NCBI RefSeq assembly: GCF_021404405.1
Contig: NZ_JABFTV010000013.1
Coordinates: 62,001-126,000 of the forward strand
Source: Billgrantia aerodenitrificans
GTDB taxonomy: Bacteria > Pseudomonadota > Gammaproteobacteria > Pseudomonadales > Halomonadaceae
Length of the DNA: 64,000 bases
Direction: 5' to 3'
In this document: in pieces, positions 42,958 to 52,201 of the stretch
Numbering within the stretch: position 1 is the stretch's first letter
Layout: every line of letters begins with the position of its first letter
Program-made: the position numbers and the translations under genes
Notes under the pieces: model-generated
Database searches by the model: none
What the model was told of the DNA's origin: nothing
What the model saw: the letters and a program-made list of their open reading frames with translations, nothing else

Positions 42958-43130
42958 CCTCCATACGCCTTCCGAGCGCACATGCCTCTGCCTCCTCAGG
43001 CTAGCTCTTTGCCTGAGTGTCGCCCCTCGTGCTTATTACCTGCGCTTCTTTCATGCGTGTCCTATATTCAAGCAGCGTCCGCATGGGACCATGCGACGCT
43101 ACCCCGAACCCACGATCCTGGAGCACGACG

Positions 43131-43790
43131 ATGAGTCTCAGAATCGGCGACACCGCGCCCGACTTCACGGCGCAAACCACCCAGGGCACCTTGAAATTCC
43201 ATGAATGGATCGGCGACAGCTGGTGCATTCTGTTCTCGCATCCCAAGGACTTCACCCCGGTCTGTACTACCGAGCTGGGCTTCATGGCCAAGCTCAAGCC
43301 CGAGTTCGACAAGCGCAACACCAAGATCATCGGCCTCTCGGTGGATCCGGTCGACAATCATGCCGCTTGGGCCAAGGATATCGAGGAAACCCAGGGCACC
43401 GCGCCCAATTACCCGATGATCGGCGACGACAAGCTTGAAGTGGCCAAGCTCTACGACATGCTCCCCGCTGAGGAGCCGGGCAGCGCCGAAGGCCGCACGC
43501 CGGCCGACAACGCCACGGTGCGTGCGGTATTCATCATCGGGCCGGACAAGAAGATCAAGGCGATGCTGATCTACCCGATGACCTCAGGCCGCGACTTCAA
43601 CGAAGTGATGCGCCTGCTCGACTCGGTACAGCTCAATGCCAAGCACACCGTGGCCACACCGGTGAACTGGCGTCCCGGCGACGACGTGATCATCCCACCC
43701 TCGGTTAGCGACGAGGAGGCCAGGAAGAAGTACCCCGAGGGCTTCACCACCATCAAGCCCTACCTTCGCACCGTCAAGCAGCCCCGCTGA
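43131..43790 (+). CDS. 1-Cys peroxiredoxin (Prx6 class)
   Basis: A 219-residue cytoplasmic peroxidase. The peroxidatic cysteine is in DFTPVCTTELG and the length, with the C-terminal domain NWRPGDDVIIPPSVSDEEA (core GDDVIIPP), is that of the Prx6 class. No resolving cysteine is seen, and the protein has only one other cysteine (SWCILF), so an outside thiol would reduce it. It removes hydrogen peroxide and alkyl hydroperoxides. TGGAGCACGACG directly precedes ATG 43131; TATATT at 43063-43068 may be a -10 box. A strong hairpin follows the stop. Confidence 0.93.
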   Translation: MSLRIGDTAPDFTAQTTQGTLKFHEWIGDSWCILFSHPKDFTPVCTTELGFMAKLKPEFDKRNTKIIGLSVDPVDNHAAWAKDIEETQGTAPNYPMIGDDKLEVAKLYDMLPAEEPGSAEGRTPADNATVRAVFIIGPDKKIKAMLIYPMTSGRDFNEVMRLLDSVQLNAKHTVATPVNWRPGDDVIIPPSVSDEEARKKYPEGFTTIKPYLRTVKQPR

Positions 43791-43815
43791 ACCTCTCTTG
43801 CGCTAACCGCATAGC

Positions 43816-43846
43816 ACGATCGCCCCGGCAAAACCGGGGCGATCGT
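43816..43846. terminator. Bidirectional hairpin terminator between prx and ppc
   Basis: ACGATCGCCCCGG (43816-43828) pairs perfectly with 43834-43846 around a CAAAA loop, a 13-base GC-rich stem. It has no long T-run on either side. It lies between two converging genes and probably stops transcripts from both. Confidence 0.6.
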
Positions 43847-43859
43847 CATGAAGCCGCTT

Positions 43860-43923
43860 TCGACAAAGCATGGCCTCGACAAAGCATGGCCTCGACAAAG
43901 CATGGCCTCGACAAAGCATGGCC
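43860..43923. repeat. Four perfect 16-base tandem repeats
   Basis: TCGACAAAGCATGGCC occurs four times without change at 43860, 43876, 43892 and 43908. It lies between the prx hairpin and the end of ppc. There are no spacers, so it is not a CRISPR array. Recent expansion is likely as the copies are identical; the function, if any, is unknown. Confidence 0.9.
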
Positions 43924-43936
43924 AAACGCAGTGACT

Positions 43937-46585
43937 TTAGCCCGTGTTGCGCAGGCCCGCGGCAATCCCCGCCATGGTGACCATCAGGGCGCGGGAGAGC
44001 TCACCGCTGATGGCACCATCGGCATCGCGGTTACGCTGTAGCAGCTCCGCCTGGAGGCCGTGCAGCGGATCGATGTAGGGATTGCGTACCTCGATGGCCT
44101 GTCGGATCAGCGGCGTCTGCTCCAGCAGCTGCGGCTGGTCGAGAATGCTCAGCAGCACCGACTGCAGCCGGGTGAAGCGCTCCCGCAACTGGGCGCCCAG
44201 CTCCTTGAGTGCAGGCTCGTCGACCAGACGCTGCTCGTAGTAGGAGGCGATGCCCACGTCCGCCTTGGCCAGAAGCATCTCGAGCATGTCGAGATAGGTG
44301 CCGAAGAAGGGCCAGCGATCGCGCATCTCGCGCAGCACCTCGAGCCCGCCCTCCTCTTCCAGGCGGGTGCCGAAGGCCTCCCCGCTGCCCAGCCAGGCCG
44401 GCAGCATCAGGCGGATCTGGGTCCAGGCGAAGATCCACGGAATGGCCCGCAGCGTCTCGACGCCGCCATCCTGACGGCGCTTGGTCGGGCGTGACCCGAG
44501 CGGCAAGTGTCCCAGCACACCCTCCGGCGTCACCGCGCGGAAATACGGCACGAAGTCGGGGTCCTCGCGCACCACACCGACATAGGCCCGGTGGGCGAGT
44601 TCGGCCAGACGATCCATCTCCTCGCGCCAGTGGGCCTCCGGCGCCGGCGGCGGCAGCAGCGTCGCCTCGAGCACCGCACAGGCGTAGATCTCCATGGAGC
44701 GCAGGGCGATGTCGGGCTGGCCGAACTTGAAGCGAATCATCTCGCCCTGCTCGGTGACCCGCAGGCTGCCGTTCACCGAACCCGGCGGCTGCGACAGGAT
44801 GGCCGCATAGGCCGGACCGCCGCCGCGGCCGACGGCGCCGCCGCGACCGTGGAACAGGGTCAGCGCCACACCATGGCTGCGGCATACCTCCACCAGGCGC
44901 TCCTGGGCGCGATACTGCGCCCAGGCCGCCGCCAGCTGGCCGGCGTCCTTGGCCGAATCGGAGTAGCCGATCATCACTTCCTGGCGGTCGCCGACCAGCG
45001 CCCGGTAGCCCGGCAGCGCCAGCAGGCGGTCGACCACGTCGCCGGAGCGGTTGAGGTCGTCCAGGGTCTCGAACAGCGGCGCGATGGGCAACGAGACGAC
45101 GCCCCCCACCTCTTTCATCAGCAGCGCAACCGTGAGCACGTCGGAGGGCTGGCCGGCCATGGAGATGATGTAGGTACCGAGCGCCTCGGACTGCTCGTTG
45201 GCGATGACCAGGAAGGTGTCGAGCACCTCGCGGGTCTCCGGCGAGCACTCCCAGCGGCGCGGAATCAAGGGGCGTCGCGATTCCAGCTCGGCGAGCAGGA
45301 AGGCCTGGCGCTGCTCCTCGCTCCACTCGCGGTAGTGGCCGAGGCCGAGGGTCTGGGTCAGCTCCTCCATGACCATGGCGTGCCGGCTCGCCTCCTGACG
45401 AATGTCGAGCTTGGTCAGGGTCACGCCGAACACCGCCACCCGGCGCAGAGTATCGAGCAGCGCGCCGTTGGCGATGGTGTCGAGTCCCACGTCGCAGAGC
45501 GAGCGGTAGCAGGTGAGCAGCGGCGCATAGAGCTGGTCGCTGCTCTCGATGATCGCTCCGCCCTCGTAGCTGCGCCCGTCGAGCTGCGCCTTGGCCCAGT
45601 CGCGGGTGGCCTCGACCCGCTGCACCAGACGCTTGAGTAGCTCGCGGTAGGGCTCGGCCACGTTGCCCACCTCGGCCCGCAGCGCGCTGTTGCACTTCCA
45701 CATGGACAGCTCGGCCTTGAGCTGTTCGAGGTCACGCAAGTAGAGATCCGCCGCCATCCAGCGCCCCAGCAACAACACCTCACGGGTTACCTTGGAGGTC
45801 ACGTTGGGGTTGCCATCTCGGTCTCCACCCATCCATGAAGCGAACACGATTGGTGCGGCATCCAGCGGCAGGCGTTCACCAGCGGATTCCAACAGCAGGC
45901 TGTCGAGATCGCGATGGAACGCCGGCACCGCCTGCCACAGCGAGTTCTCGATAACCGCGAACCCCCACTTCGCCTCGTCCACCGGCGTGGGTCGCTCGTG
46001 GCGGATCTCGTCGGTATGCCAGGCCTGGCTGATCAGCTCCTCGAGGCGCCCGCGGGCGCGGCTGGCACGCTCGGGGTAGTCGAGCGACGACTCGATGACG
46101 GTGAGACACTCGTCGATGGCATCGTACTTCTGGATCAGGGTACGACGAATGACCTCGGTGGGATGGGCGGTGAGCACCAGTTCGACGCGCATGCTGGCCA
46201 GGCTCTCGACCAGCTTACGCGGCGTGTGGCCGGCGCCGCGGGCCCGCTGCAGCAGCTCGGAGAGCACTGGCTGAGAACCCGGCTTGTAGTCCTCCACGCG
46301 GCGAAAACGTGCCCGATAGTGCTGCTCGGCGATGTTGGCCAGATTGAGGAACTGGTTGAAGGCGCGGGTCACCGGCAACAGGTCGCGGTCCGGCAGCTTG
46401 CGCAGGTACTCGATGAGCTCGCGGCTGCTCTGCACGTCTCCCTGTCGGCCGCTCTTGGCCAGGCCGCGGATGGTCTCGATGCGGTCGACGAAGCCCTTGC
46501 CTAGGTCGTCGGCGATGGTGCGGCCCAGGCTGTCACCGAGGATGCGTACGTTGTCGCGTAGGGATTCGTGCAGATCGCCGCTCAT
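43937..46585 (-). CDS. ppc: Phosphoenolpyruvate carboxylase
   Basis: An 882-residue enzyme (E. coli Ppc has 883) that carboxylates phosphoenolpyruvate to oxaloacetate, feeding the TCA cycle and amino-acid and ectoine precursors. Catalytic histidine in LTAHPTEVIRRT, the lysine and arginine loop in IGYSDSAKDAG and FHGRGGAVGRGGGP, and the conserved C-terminal LRNTG are all present. AGGAGGAGATC before ATG 46585 sets the start; a longer frame adds 66 residues without similarity. It overlaps the end of mazG by four bases (ATGA), the last gene of a coupled run that begins at cysM. Confidence 0.97.
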   Translation of the reverse strand: MSGDLHESLRDNVRILGDSLGRTIADDLGKGFVDRIETIRGLAKSGRQGDVQSSRELIEYLRKLPDRDLLPVTRAFNQFLNLANIAEQHYRARFRRVEDYKPGSQPVLSELLQRARGAGHTPRKLVESLASMRVELVLTAHPTEVIRRTLIQKYDAIDECLTVIESSLDYPERASRARGRLEELISQAWHTDEIRHERPTPVDEAKWGFAVIENSLWQAVPAFHRDLDSLLLESAGERLPLDAAPIVFASWMGGDRDGNPNVTSKVTREVLLLGRWMAADLYLRDLEQLKAELSMWKCNSALRAEVGNVAEPYRELLKRLVQRVEATRDWAKAQLDGRSYEGGAIIESSDQLYAPLLTCYRSLCDVGLDTIANGALLDTLRRVAVFGVTLTKLDIRQEASRHAMVMEELTQTLGLGHYREWSEEQRQAFLLAELESRRPLIPRRWECSPETREVLDTFLVIANEQSEALGTYIISMAGQPSDVLTVALLMKEVGGVVSLPIAPLFETLDDLNRSGDVVDRLLALPGYRALVGDRQEVMIGYSDSAKDAGQLAAAWAQYRAQERLVEVCRSHGVALTLFHGRGGAVGRGGGPAYAAILSQPPGSVNGSLRVTEQGEMIRFKFGQPDIALRSMEIYACAVLEATLLPPPAPEAHWREEMDRLAELAHRAYVGVVREDPDFVPYFRAVTPEGVLGHLPLGSRPTKRRQDGGVETLRAIPWIFAWTQIRLMLPAWLGSGEAFGTRLEEEGGLEVLREMRDRWPFFGTYLDMLEMLLAKADVGIASYYEQRLVDEPALKELGAQLRERFTRLQSVLLSILDQPQLLEQTPLIRQAIEVRNPYIDPLHGLQAELLQRNRDADGAISGELSRALMVTMAGIAAGLRNTG

Positions 46586-47487
46586 GGTCGATCTCCTCCT
46601 GAAGACGGTTCTGGTAATTCGGCAGATATCGGGGAAACGCTGCTCTCGAGCCGCTTGGCCTCCTGCCAATACCGCTCCATGGTGTCCAGGTCGACATCGC
46701 GGGTGGTCATGCCGCGCTCGGCCAGGGCACGCTCCACGTGACGGAAGCGGCGTTCGAACTTGGTATTGGTGTCGCGCAGGCACTGCTCGGGATCGGCCTT
46801 CAAGGTGCGCGCCAGGTTGGTCACGGCAAACAGCAGATCGCCTACTTCCTCCGCCGCATGACGCCGATTGCCCTCGGCCAGGGCCTGCTCGACCTCGCCG
46901 AGTTCCTCGCGGATCTTGGCGATCACACCCGTGGCGTTGGGCCAGTCGAAGCCGACCCGAGCTGCGCGCTTGGAGAGTTTGACGGCACGCGACAGCGCCG
47001 GCAGCGTACGCGGCACGTCGTCGAGCACCGACACGTCGGCCTCGGCACGCTCGACGCGCTCCTCCGCCTTGAGCGACTCCCAGCGACTGTTGACGCTTTC
47101 AAGTTCAGCCTGGCGCGTCACGACCTGTTCGGCACTGACACCGGGCGGCCGTCGCGAGGCCAGGGTGCCGTCGGGAAACACATGCGGATGGCGGCGCACC
47201 ATCTTCGCCGTCAGGGTATGCACCACGTCGTGAAAATCGAAGCGCTCTTCTTCACTGGCGAACTGGCTGTAATACACCACCTGGAACAGCAGGTCGCCGA
47301 GCTCGCCGGGCAGCTCGCCCCAGGCTCGGCGCTCGATGGCATCGGCCACCTCATAGGCCTCTTCCAGAGTATGCGGCACGATGCTGTCCCAGTCCTGCTT
47401 GAGATCCCACGGGCAGCCCTGCGCCGGGTCGCGCAGCACCGCCATCAGCGTCAGCAGGTCGTCGATGCCATGGCGGGTCTCGCTCAT
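46582..47487 (-). CDS. mazG: Nucleoside triphosphate pyrophosphohydrolase MazG
   Basis: A 301-residue MazG, with two tandem domains each bearing the metal-binding acidic motif: LEEAYEVADAIE and GDLLFQVV in the first, IREELGEVEQALAEG and AEEVGDLLFAV in the second. It hydrolyses non-canonical NTPs, and in E. coli lowers ppGpp levels, which fits its place next to relA. It overlaps relA and ppc by four bases on each side, so three genes share translational coupling. The protein is ~35 residues longer than E. coli MazG at the C-terminus, which is acidic and proline-rich. Confidence 0.95.
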   Translation of the reverse strand: MSETRHGIDDLLTLMAVLRDPAQGCPWDLKQDWDSIVPHTLEEAYEVADAIERRAWGELPGELGDLLFQVVYYSQFASEEERFDFHDVVHTLTAKMVRRHPHVFPDGTLASRRPPGVSAEQVVTRQAELESVNSRWESLKAEERVERAEADVSVLDDVPRTLPALSRAVKLSKRAARVGFDWPNATGVIAKIREELGEVEQALAEGNRRHAAEEVGDLLFAVTNLARTLKADPEQCLRDTNTKFERRFRHVERALAERGMTTRDVDLDTMERYWQEAKRLESSVSPISAELPEPSSGGDRP

Positions 47488-49760
47488 GAACCACTCCCCT
47501 TGCGTTTCATCCCCTTGGCCCCAGTGCGCAAACGCTGCACCTCGATCACATTGGAAAGCTGCTGGATGCGCGAGAAGAGCCGCCCCAGGGTCTCCAAACC
47601 GTCGACTTCCACGGTGATGCGCATGCGGGCGATGCCGTCGCTGGTGTCGGTCAGGGTGTTGACCGACAGCACGTTGACCTTCTCATTGCTGAGGATGCCG
47701 GTCACGTCGCGCAGCAGGCCGGAGCGGTCCCAGGCCTGGATTTCGATGTCCACCGGATACTGGGTGCGGGCGCGCTGGCCCCACTCCACCTCGATGACCC
47801 GCTGGGGCTCGTCGATGCGCAGCTGCAGGATGTTGGGGCAGTCCTGGCGATGCACAGTGACGCCGCGCCCCTGGGTGATGAAGCCGACGATCGGCTCACC
47901 GGGTACCGGGTGGCAGCAGTTGGCCATGCTGGTCTTGAGGTTGCCCACGCCCAGCACGGTGATGTCACTGCTGCCGCCCTTGGACTGATCGCGCTTGGGC
48001 TTGGCCAGCAGACGGTCGAGCTGCTCCTGATCGTCGGTCTCGCCGAACAGCTGCTGGGCCTGATGCAGCACCTGGCCGATGCGCAGATCGCCCGCGCCCA
48101 GGGCGGCATACATGTCCTCGGGCGAGGCGTAATTGACCTTGTTGGCCAGGGTCTCGAGATCCATGTCCTCCACGTCGAGGCGGCGCATCTCGCGCTCGAA
48201 CAGCGCCTTGCCCTCTTCCACGTTCTGCTCGCGGGCCTGATGCTTGAACCACGACTGGATCTTGGCCCGCGCCCGCGAGGTGCGCACATAGCCGAGGCTG
48301 GGGTTGAGCCAGTCGCGGCTGGGCCCGCCCTTGCTGGCGGTGAGGATCTCGACCTGCTGACCGGTCTTGAGCTTGTAGGTGAGCGGCACGATGCGGCCGT
48401 CGATCTTGGCCCCGCGGCAGCGGTGGCCGACCTCGGTATGCACCCGGTAGGCGAAGTCGATGGGCGTGGCGACGCGCGGCAGGTCGATGACGTGGCCGTC
48501 CGGGGTGAAGACGTAGATGCGATCCGGCGCCACGTCGCTGGAGAGCCCTTCGCGCAGGTCGCCGAAGTCGCCCACCTCGTCCTGCCACTCGAGCACTTGG
48601 CGCAGCCAGGCAATCTTCTCCTCGTAGCTGGAGCTCTTGCCGCCGGTGTCGTGGCCTTTGTAGCGCCAGTGGGCGCAGACGCCCAGCTCCGCCTCGTCGT
48701 GCATGGCGAAGGTGCGGATCTGGATCTCCAGCACCTTGTTCTCGGGCCCCAGCACGGCGGTGTGCAGCGATTGGTAGCCGTTCTTCTTGGGGTTGGCGAT
48801 GTAGTCGTCGAACTCGTTGGGCACGTGGTGCCAGCGCGAGTGTACCAACCCCAGCACGGTGTAGCAGTCGGTCACCTCCGGCACCAGGATGCGAACGGCC
48901 CGTACGTCGTTGACCTGGGAGAAGTCGATGCGCTTGCGCTTCATCTTGCGCCAGATCGAGTAGATATGCTTGGCGCGGCCGTTGACCTCGTACTCGTTGA
49001 TTCCCTGGGCCTCGAGCATGCTCTTGAGGGTTTCGACCACGTCGTGGATGTAGCGGTCGCGATCCAGGCGCTTCTCGGCCAGCTGGCGGGCAATCGCCTT
49101 GTAATCGTCCTCGTGCAGGTAGCGGAACGAGAGGTCTTCGAGCTCCCACTTGACCTGGCCGATGCCCAGGCGATGGGCCAGCGGCGCGTAGATGTCGAAC
49201 ACCTCACGGGCCACCTGCAGGCGCTTCTCGCGCGGGGCATCCTTGACCTGACGCAGGGCGCAGGTACGCTCGGCAATCTTGATCAACGCCACACGCACGT
49301 CGTCGATCATGGTCACCAGCATCTTGCGCAGGTTGTCCTGCTGGTCGTGTTGCACCAGGCCCTGGCTGGGAACCTGGATGTTGCTGATGGCGGCCATCTG
49401 CAGTACGCCGGCAATCAGCTCGGCCACCTCCTTGCCGAACTGCCGGGTGACGGCGTCGATGGAGATCAGCCCCTCACGCACTGCGCGATAGAGCACCGCC
49501 GCCTCCAGCGCCGCCTGATCGAGCTTCAGCAGGGCCAGAATGTCGGCCATTTCCAGGCCCATGCGATAGGTGGTGTCGCGGGGCAGCCACGCCTTGTGGG
49601 GGCGGTCCGCCTCCATGGCGAGACGCTTGGTGAGTTCACAAGCCTCGCGCATCTCGTCGGGATCGCGCAGCTTGACGTCTTCCTGCAACCGCTCCAGCCA
49701 ATGGCCGATATCGACGTCGCCATCGTCGGTCAGCGGCTGGTCGTCGCGGACTTTCACCAT
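47484..49760 (-). CDS. relA: GTP pyrophosphokinase RelA
   Basis: A 758-residue (p)ppGpp synthetase, activated on ribosomes with uncharged tRNA. The N-terminal hydrolase domain is degenerate: where bifunctional Rel has the HD pair, here LYRAVREGLI occurs, so it is synthetase-only. The synthetase region includes KKNGYQSLHTAVLGP and LEIQIRTFAMHDEAE; then a TGS domain (VFTPDGHVIDLPR), a conserved-Cys region with MANCCHPVPG and a C-terminal ACT domain (DRSGLLRDVTGILSNEKV, core RSGLLRDVTGIL). AAGGAG nine bases before ATG 49760 fixes the start. It overlaps mazG by four bases and follows rlmD after four. Confidence 0.96.
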   Translation of the reverse strand: MVKVRDDQPLTDDGDVDIGHWLERLQEDVKLRDPDEMREACELTKRLAMEADRPHKAWLPRDTTYRMGLEMADILALLKLDQAALEAAVLYRAVREGLISIDAVTRQFGKEVAELIAGVLQMAAISNIQVPSQGLVQHDQQDNLRKMLVTMIDDVRVALIKIAERTCALRQVKDAPREKRLQVAREVFDIYAPLAHRLGIGQVKWELEDLSFRYLHEDDYKAIARQLAEKRLDRDRYIHDVVETLKSMLEAQGINEYEVNGRAKHIYSIWRKMKRKRIDFSQVNDVRAVRILVPEVTDCYTVLGLVHSRWHHVPNEFDDYIANPKKNGYQSLHTAVLGPENKVLEIQIRTFAMHDEAELGVCAHWRYKGHDTGGKSSSYEEKIAWLRQVLEWQDEVGDFGDLREGLSSDVAPDRIYVFTPDGHVIDLPRVATPIDFAYRVHTEVGHRCRGAKIDGRIVPLTYKLKTGQQVEILTASKGGPSRDWLNPSLGYVRTSRARAKIQSWFKHQAREQNVEEGKALFEREMRRLDVEDMDLETLANKVNYASPEDMYAALGAGDLRIGQVLHQAQQLFGETDDQEQLDRLLAKPKRDQSKGGSSDITVLGVGNLKTSMANCCHPVPGEPIVGFITQGRGVTVHRQDCPNILQLRIDEPQRVIEVEWGQRARTQYPVDIEIQAWDRSGLLRDVTGILSNEKVNVLSVNTLTDTSDGIARMRITVEVDGLETLGRLFSRIQQLSNVIEVQRLRTGAKGMKRKGSGS

Positions 49761-49764
49761 CTTT

Positions 49765-51186
49765 CTAGACTCCTTGCGATGACGGCTGGCCTGCACCATG
49801 TTCGAGCAGGAGCAGGGTCTCCAGGTGCGAAGTGTGCACGAACATGTCGGCTACCATCGCCTGAACGATGCCATAACCGCCATGCACGAGCCGTGCCGCA
49901 TCGCGCGCCAGCGTGGCAGGGTCACAGGCAATGTAGACCAGCTTCGGCACCGGGCGTTCGACCAATGCGCGACATACCGCATCGGCACCGTCCCGGGGCG
50001 GGTCCAGCACCACGATATCGGGCACCAGGTGTGCCAGCAGCTTCGCTACGGCGACTTCATCGTTCAGGTTGGCCTGGTGTGCCTCGAGCTCGAGCGCGCT
50101 ATCGCGTGCGTTGGCTTCGAGCCTAGCCACCATGGCGGGATTGCCCTCCACCGCCGTGACCCGGGCACCGTCGGCGGCCAACGGCAGGCTGAAGTTGCCG
50201 ATGCCGGCAAACAGATCCAGCAGGCGCTGACCGCTGGCGGGAGCCAGCCACTCCCGCACGCTACGCACCATCTCGCGATTGATCTCTGCGTTGACCTGAA
50301 TGAAGTCTCCCGGCGCAAAGTTCAAGCGCAGCTCGCCCACGTCGAGCGGTAGCCGATAACCGAGCGAGGCCGGCTGCCCCAGCCATTCGAGAGTGGGTTC
50401 GTCACGCCCCAGCAGGTACGCGACGACGACGTCATTGGCCTGGCTAAACTCCCGCCAACGCTGCAGGTCGGTGGGGTTCTCGCGCAGCTGGCGAACCACC
50501 ACCACGCGGGTCGAGTCGGCGGCGATCAGCTCCAGGTGGCCCACCAGTCGCGGCGCTTCGAGCTCGCTCAACTGAGCCCGCAGAGGCAAGAGCAGGGCCG
50601 CAAGCTCGGGAACGAGCACCTCGCAGGCCCGGATATCGACCAGACGGCTGGCATGCCGGGCACGAAACCCCAGGTGAACGTCGCCCTGGGCGTCCACCTT
50701 GACGCCCAGACGCGCACGGCGCCGGTAACCCAGCGATTGTCCCGCCAGCAGTCGAACGGGGTGAGCGAGTTCGATGCCCTCACGGCCGAGAAGATCGGTG
50801 AGCACGTTGCCCTTGTGCCGACGCTGCGCCGCCACCGCCAGGTGCTGCATGTCGCAACCACCGCATTGACCGTAATGAGCGCAAGGCGGCGTGACCCGCT
50901 CGGGCGCGGGCTCGAGCAGCGTGCGCACATGGGCTTCGTCGAAGCGCTTGCGGGTGCGATGCACCGCCACCTCGACACGCTCGCCCGGCAGCGCCCCCTC
51001 GACGAACAGCGTCTTGCCGGCAGCGGTGCGAGCTACGCCCCGGCCATCGTGGGCCAGACGCTCGATGCTCACTGCCTCGCCGTCGGCTTCGAGCTCTGCC
51101 GGACGCTGGGCTTCGGCGTGCCGCTTGTGCAGACCTGAGACACCGGAACGCTGACGTGCCGGTCGCCGCTTGCCAAGCAATGCCAA
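49765..51186 (-). CDS. rlmD: 23S rRNA (uracil-1939-C5)-methyltransferase RlmD
   Basis: A 473-residue SAM-dependent RNA methyltransferase. An N-terminal TRAM domain (about 35-95) is followed by the Fe-S cysteines CAHYGQCGGC (with a later fourth), the SAM site DLFAGIGNFSLPLA, the motif DPPRDGA and the nucleophile cysteine in YIACDPATLARD. I favour the TTG start at 51186, since GGAGG lies six bases upstream and the cysM stop is just two bases before. This makes the cysM-rlmD-relA junctions nearly contiguous. Earlier start codons would lie within cysM without a ribosome site. Confidence 0.9.
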   Translation of the reverse strand: MALLGKRRPARQRSGVSGLHKRHAEAQRPAELEADGEAVSIERLAHDGRGVARTAAGKTLFVEGALPGERVEVAVHRTRKRFDEAHVRTLLEPAPERVTPPCAHYGQCGGCDMQHLAVAAQRRHKGNVLTDLLGREGIELAHPVRLLAGQSLGYRRRARLGVKVDAQGDVHLGFRARHASRLVDIRACEVLVPELAALLLPLRAQLSELEAPRLVGHLELIAADSTRVVVVRQLRENPTDLQRWREFSQANDVVVAYLLGRDEPTLEWLGQPASLGYRLPLDVGELRLNFAPGDFIQVNAEINREMVRSVREWLAPASGQRLLDLFAGIGNFSLPLAADGARVTAVEGNPAMVARLEANARDSALELEAHQANLNDEVAVAKLLAHLVPDIVVLDPPRDGADAVCRALVERPVPKLVYIACDPATLARDAARLVHGGYGIVQAMVADMFVHTSHLETLLLLEHGAGQPSSQGV

Positions 51187-51187
51187 C

Positions 51188-52084
51188 TCAAACCTCCGGG
51201 GCGAACAGCCCAGTCGAGAGATAACGATCGCCACGATCACAAACGATGAACACGATCACGGCGTTCTCGACTTCTTCGGCAACACGCAGCGCACCGGCCA
51301 GGGCGCCGCCTGAGGAGACTCCGGCCAGAATCCCTTCCTCGCGCGCCAGGCGGCGCATGTGCTCTTCGGCCTCGTGCTGGCCGATGTCGAGCACCCGGTC
51401 GACACGGGTGGCATCGAAGATGCTCGGCAGGTACTCCTTCGGCCAGCGGCGGATACCGGCGATACTGGCGCCATCCTCCGGCTGCAGACCGACGATCTGC
51501 ACCTCCGGATTGCGTTCCTTGAGATAGCGCGAAACGCCCATGATGGTTCCGGTGGTACCCATTGAGCTGACGAAGTGCGTGATGGTGCCGTCGGTCTGTT
51601 CCCATAGTTCGGGGCCAGTACCGCGATAGTGGGCCAGCGGGTTGTCGGGGTTGGCGAACTGATTGAGCGGCTTGCCTTCGCCCCGCGACACCATGGCTTC
51701 GGCCAGGTCGCGAGCTTCCTCCATGCCGCCCTCCTTGCTCACGGTGACCAACCTGGCACCATAGGCGGCCATGGCCTGCTTGCGCTCGCTGGATGCGCTG
51801 TCGGGCATGATCAGCACCATGCGATAACCCTTGATGGCAGCCGCCATGGCCAGGGCGATGCCGGTGTTGCCCGAAGTGGCTTCGACCAGCGTATCGCCCG
51901 GCGTGATGTCGCCGCGCGCCTCTGCTTGTTCGAGCATCGACAGCGCCGGGCGGTCCTTGACCGAGCCTGCGGGATTGTTGCCTTCGAGCTTGGCGAGCAG
52001 CGTGTTGTTGCGTCCTGCGGTGATTCGCTTGAGTCGCACCAGCGGCGTGTGGCCTACGACATCCTCGATGGTGGGGAACTGCAT
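51188..52084 (-). CDS. cysM: Cysteine synthase B
   Basis: A 298-residue PLP enzyme that makes cysteine from O-acetylserine and sulfide or thiosulfate (as S-sulfocysteine). The PLP lysine is Lys43 in PAGSVKDR, the phosphate loop GTTGTIMG and the substrate loop EATSGNTGIA are intact. The length and the FPTIEDVVGHTPLVRL opening (core DVVGHTPLVRL) fit CysM rather than CysK. It is the first gene of a minus-strand run to ppc and is divergent from the sensor kinase gene, with 117 bases between. Confidence 0.93.
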   Translation of the reverse strand: MQFPTIEDVVGHTPLVRLKRITAGRNNTLLAKLEGNNPAGSVKDRPALSMLEQAEARGDITPGDTLVEATSGNTGIALAMAAAIKGYRMVLIMPDSASSERKQAMAAYGARLVTVSKEGGMEEARDLAEAMVSRGEGKPLNQFANPDNPLAHYRGTGPELWEQTDGTITHFVSSMGTTGTIMGVSRYLKERNPEVQIVGLQPEDGASIAGIRRWPKEYLPSIFDATRVDRVLDIGQHEAEEHMRRLAREEGILAGVSSGGALAGALRVAEEVENAVIVFIVCDRGDRYLSTGLFAPEV

Positions 52085-52201
52085 GTAAGCGTCCTTAGGC
52101 TAACGTCTTTTCCGTAGTATATCCGCGCCGTCATCGACTGGACAGGCATGCCCCGTCAATGTGGCATACTGAGGAGGCTGGCCCGTGACCAAGGAACACC
52201 G

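Noticed and set aside
43860..43923. CRISPR-like array
   Set aside because: The 16-base units are directly adjacent with no spacers and no cas genes are present.
44031..45701. Second minus-strand frame within ppc
   Set aside because: Out-of-frame shadow of ppc; the ppc frame contains all catalytic motifs.
47850..50126. 758-codon plus-strand frame
   Set aside because: Antisense to relA and rlmD, both well supported; no ribosome site and no recognisable family.
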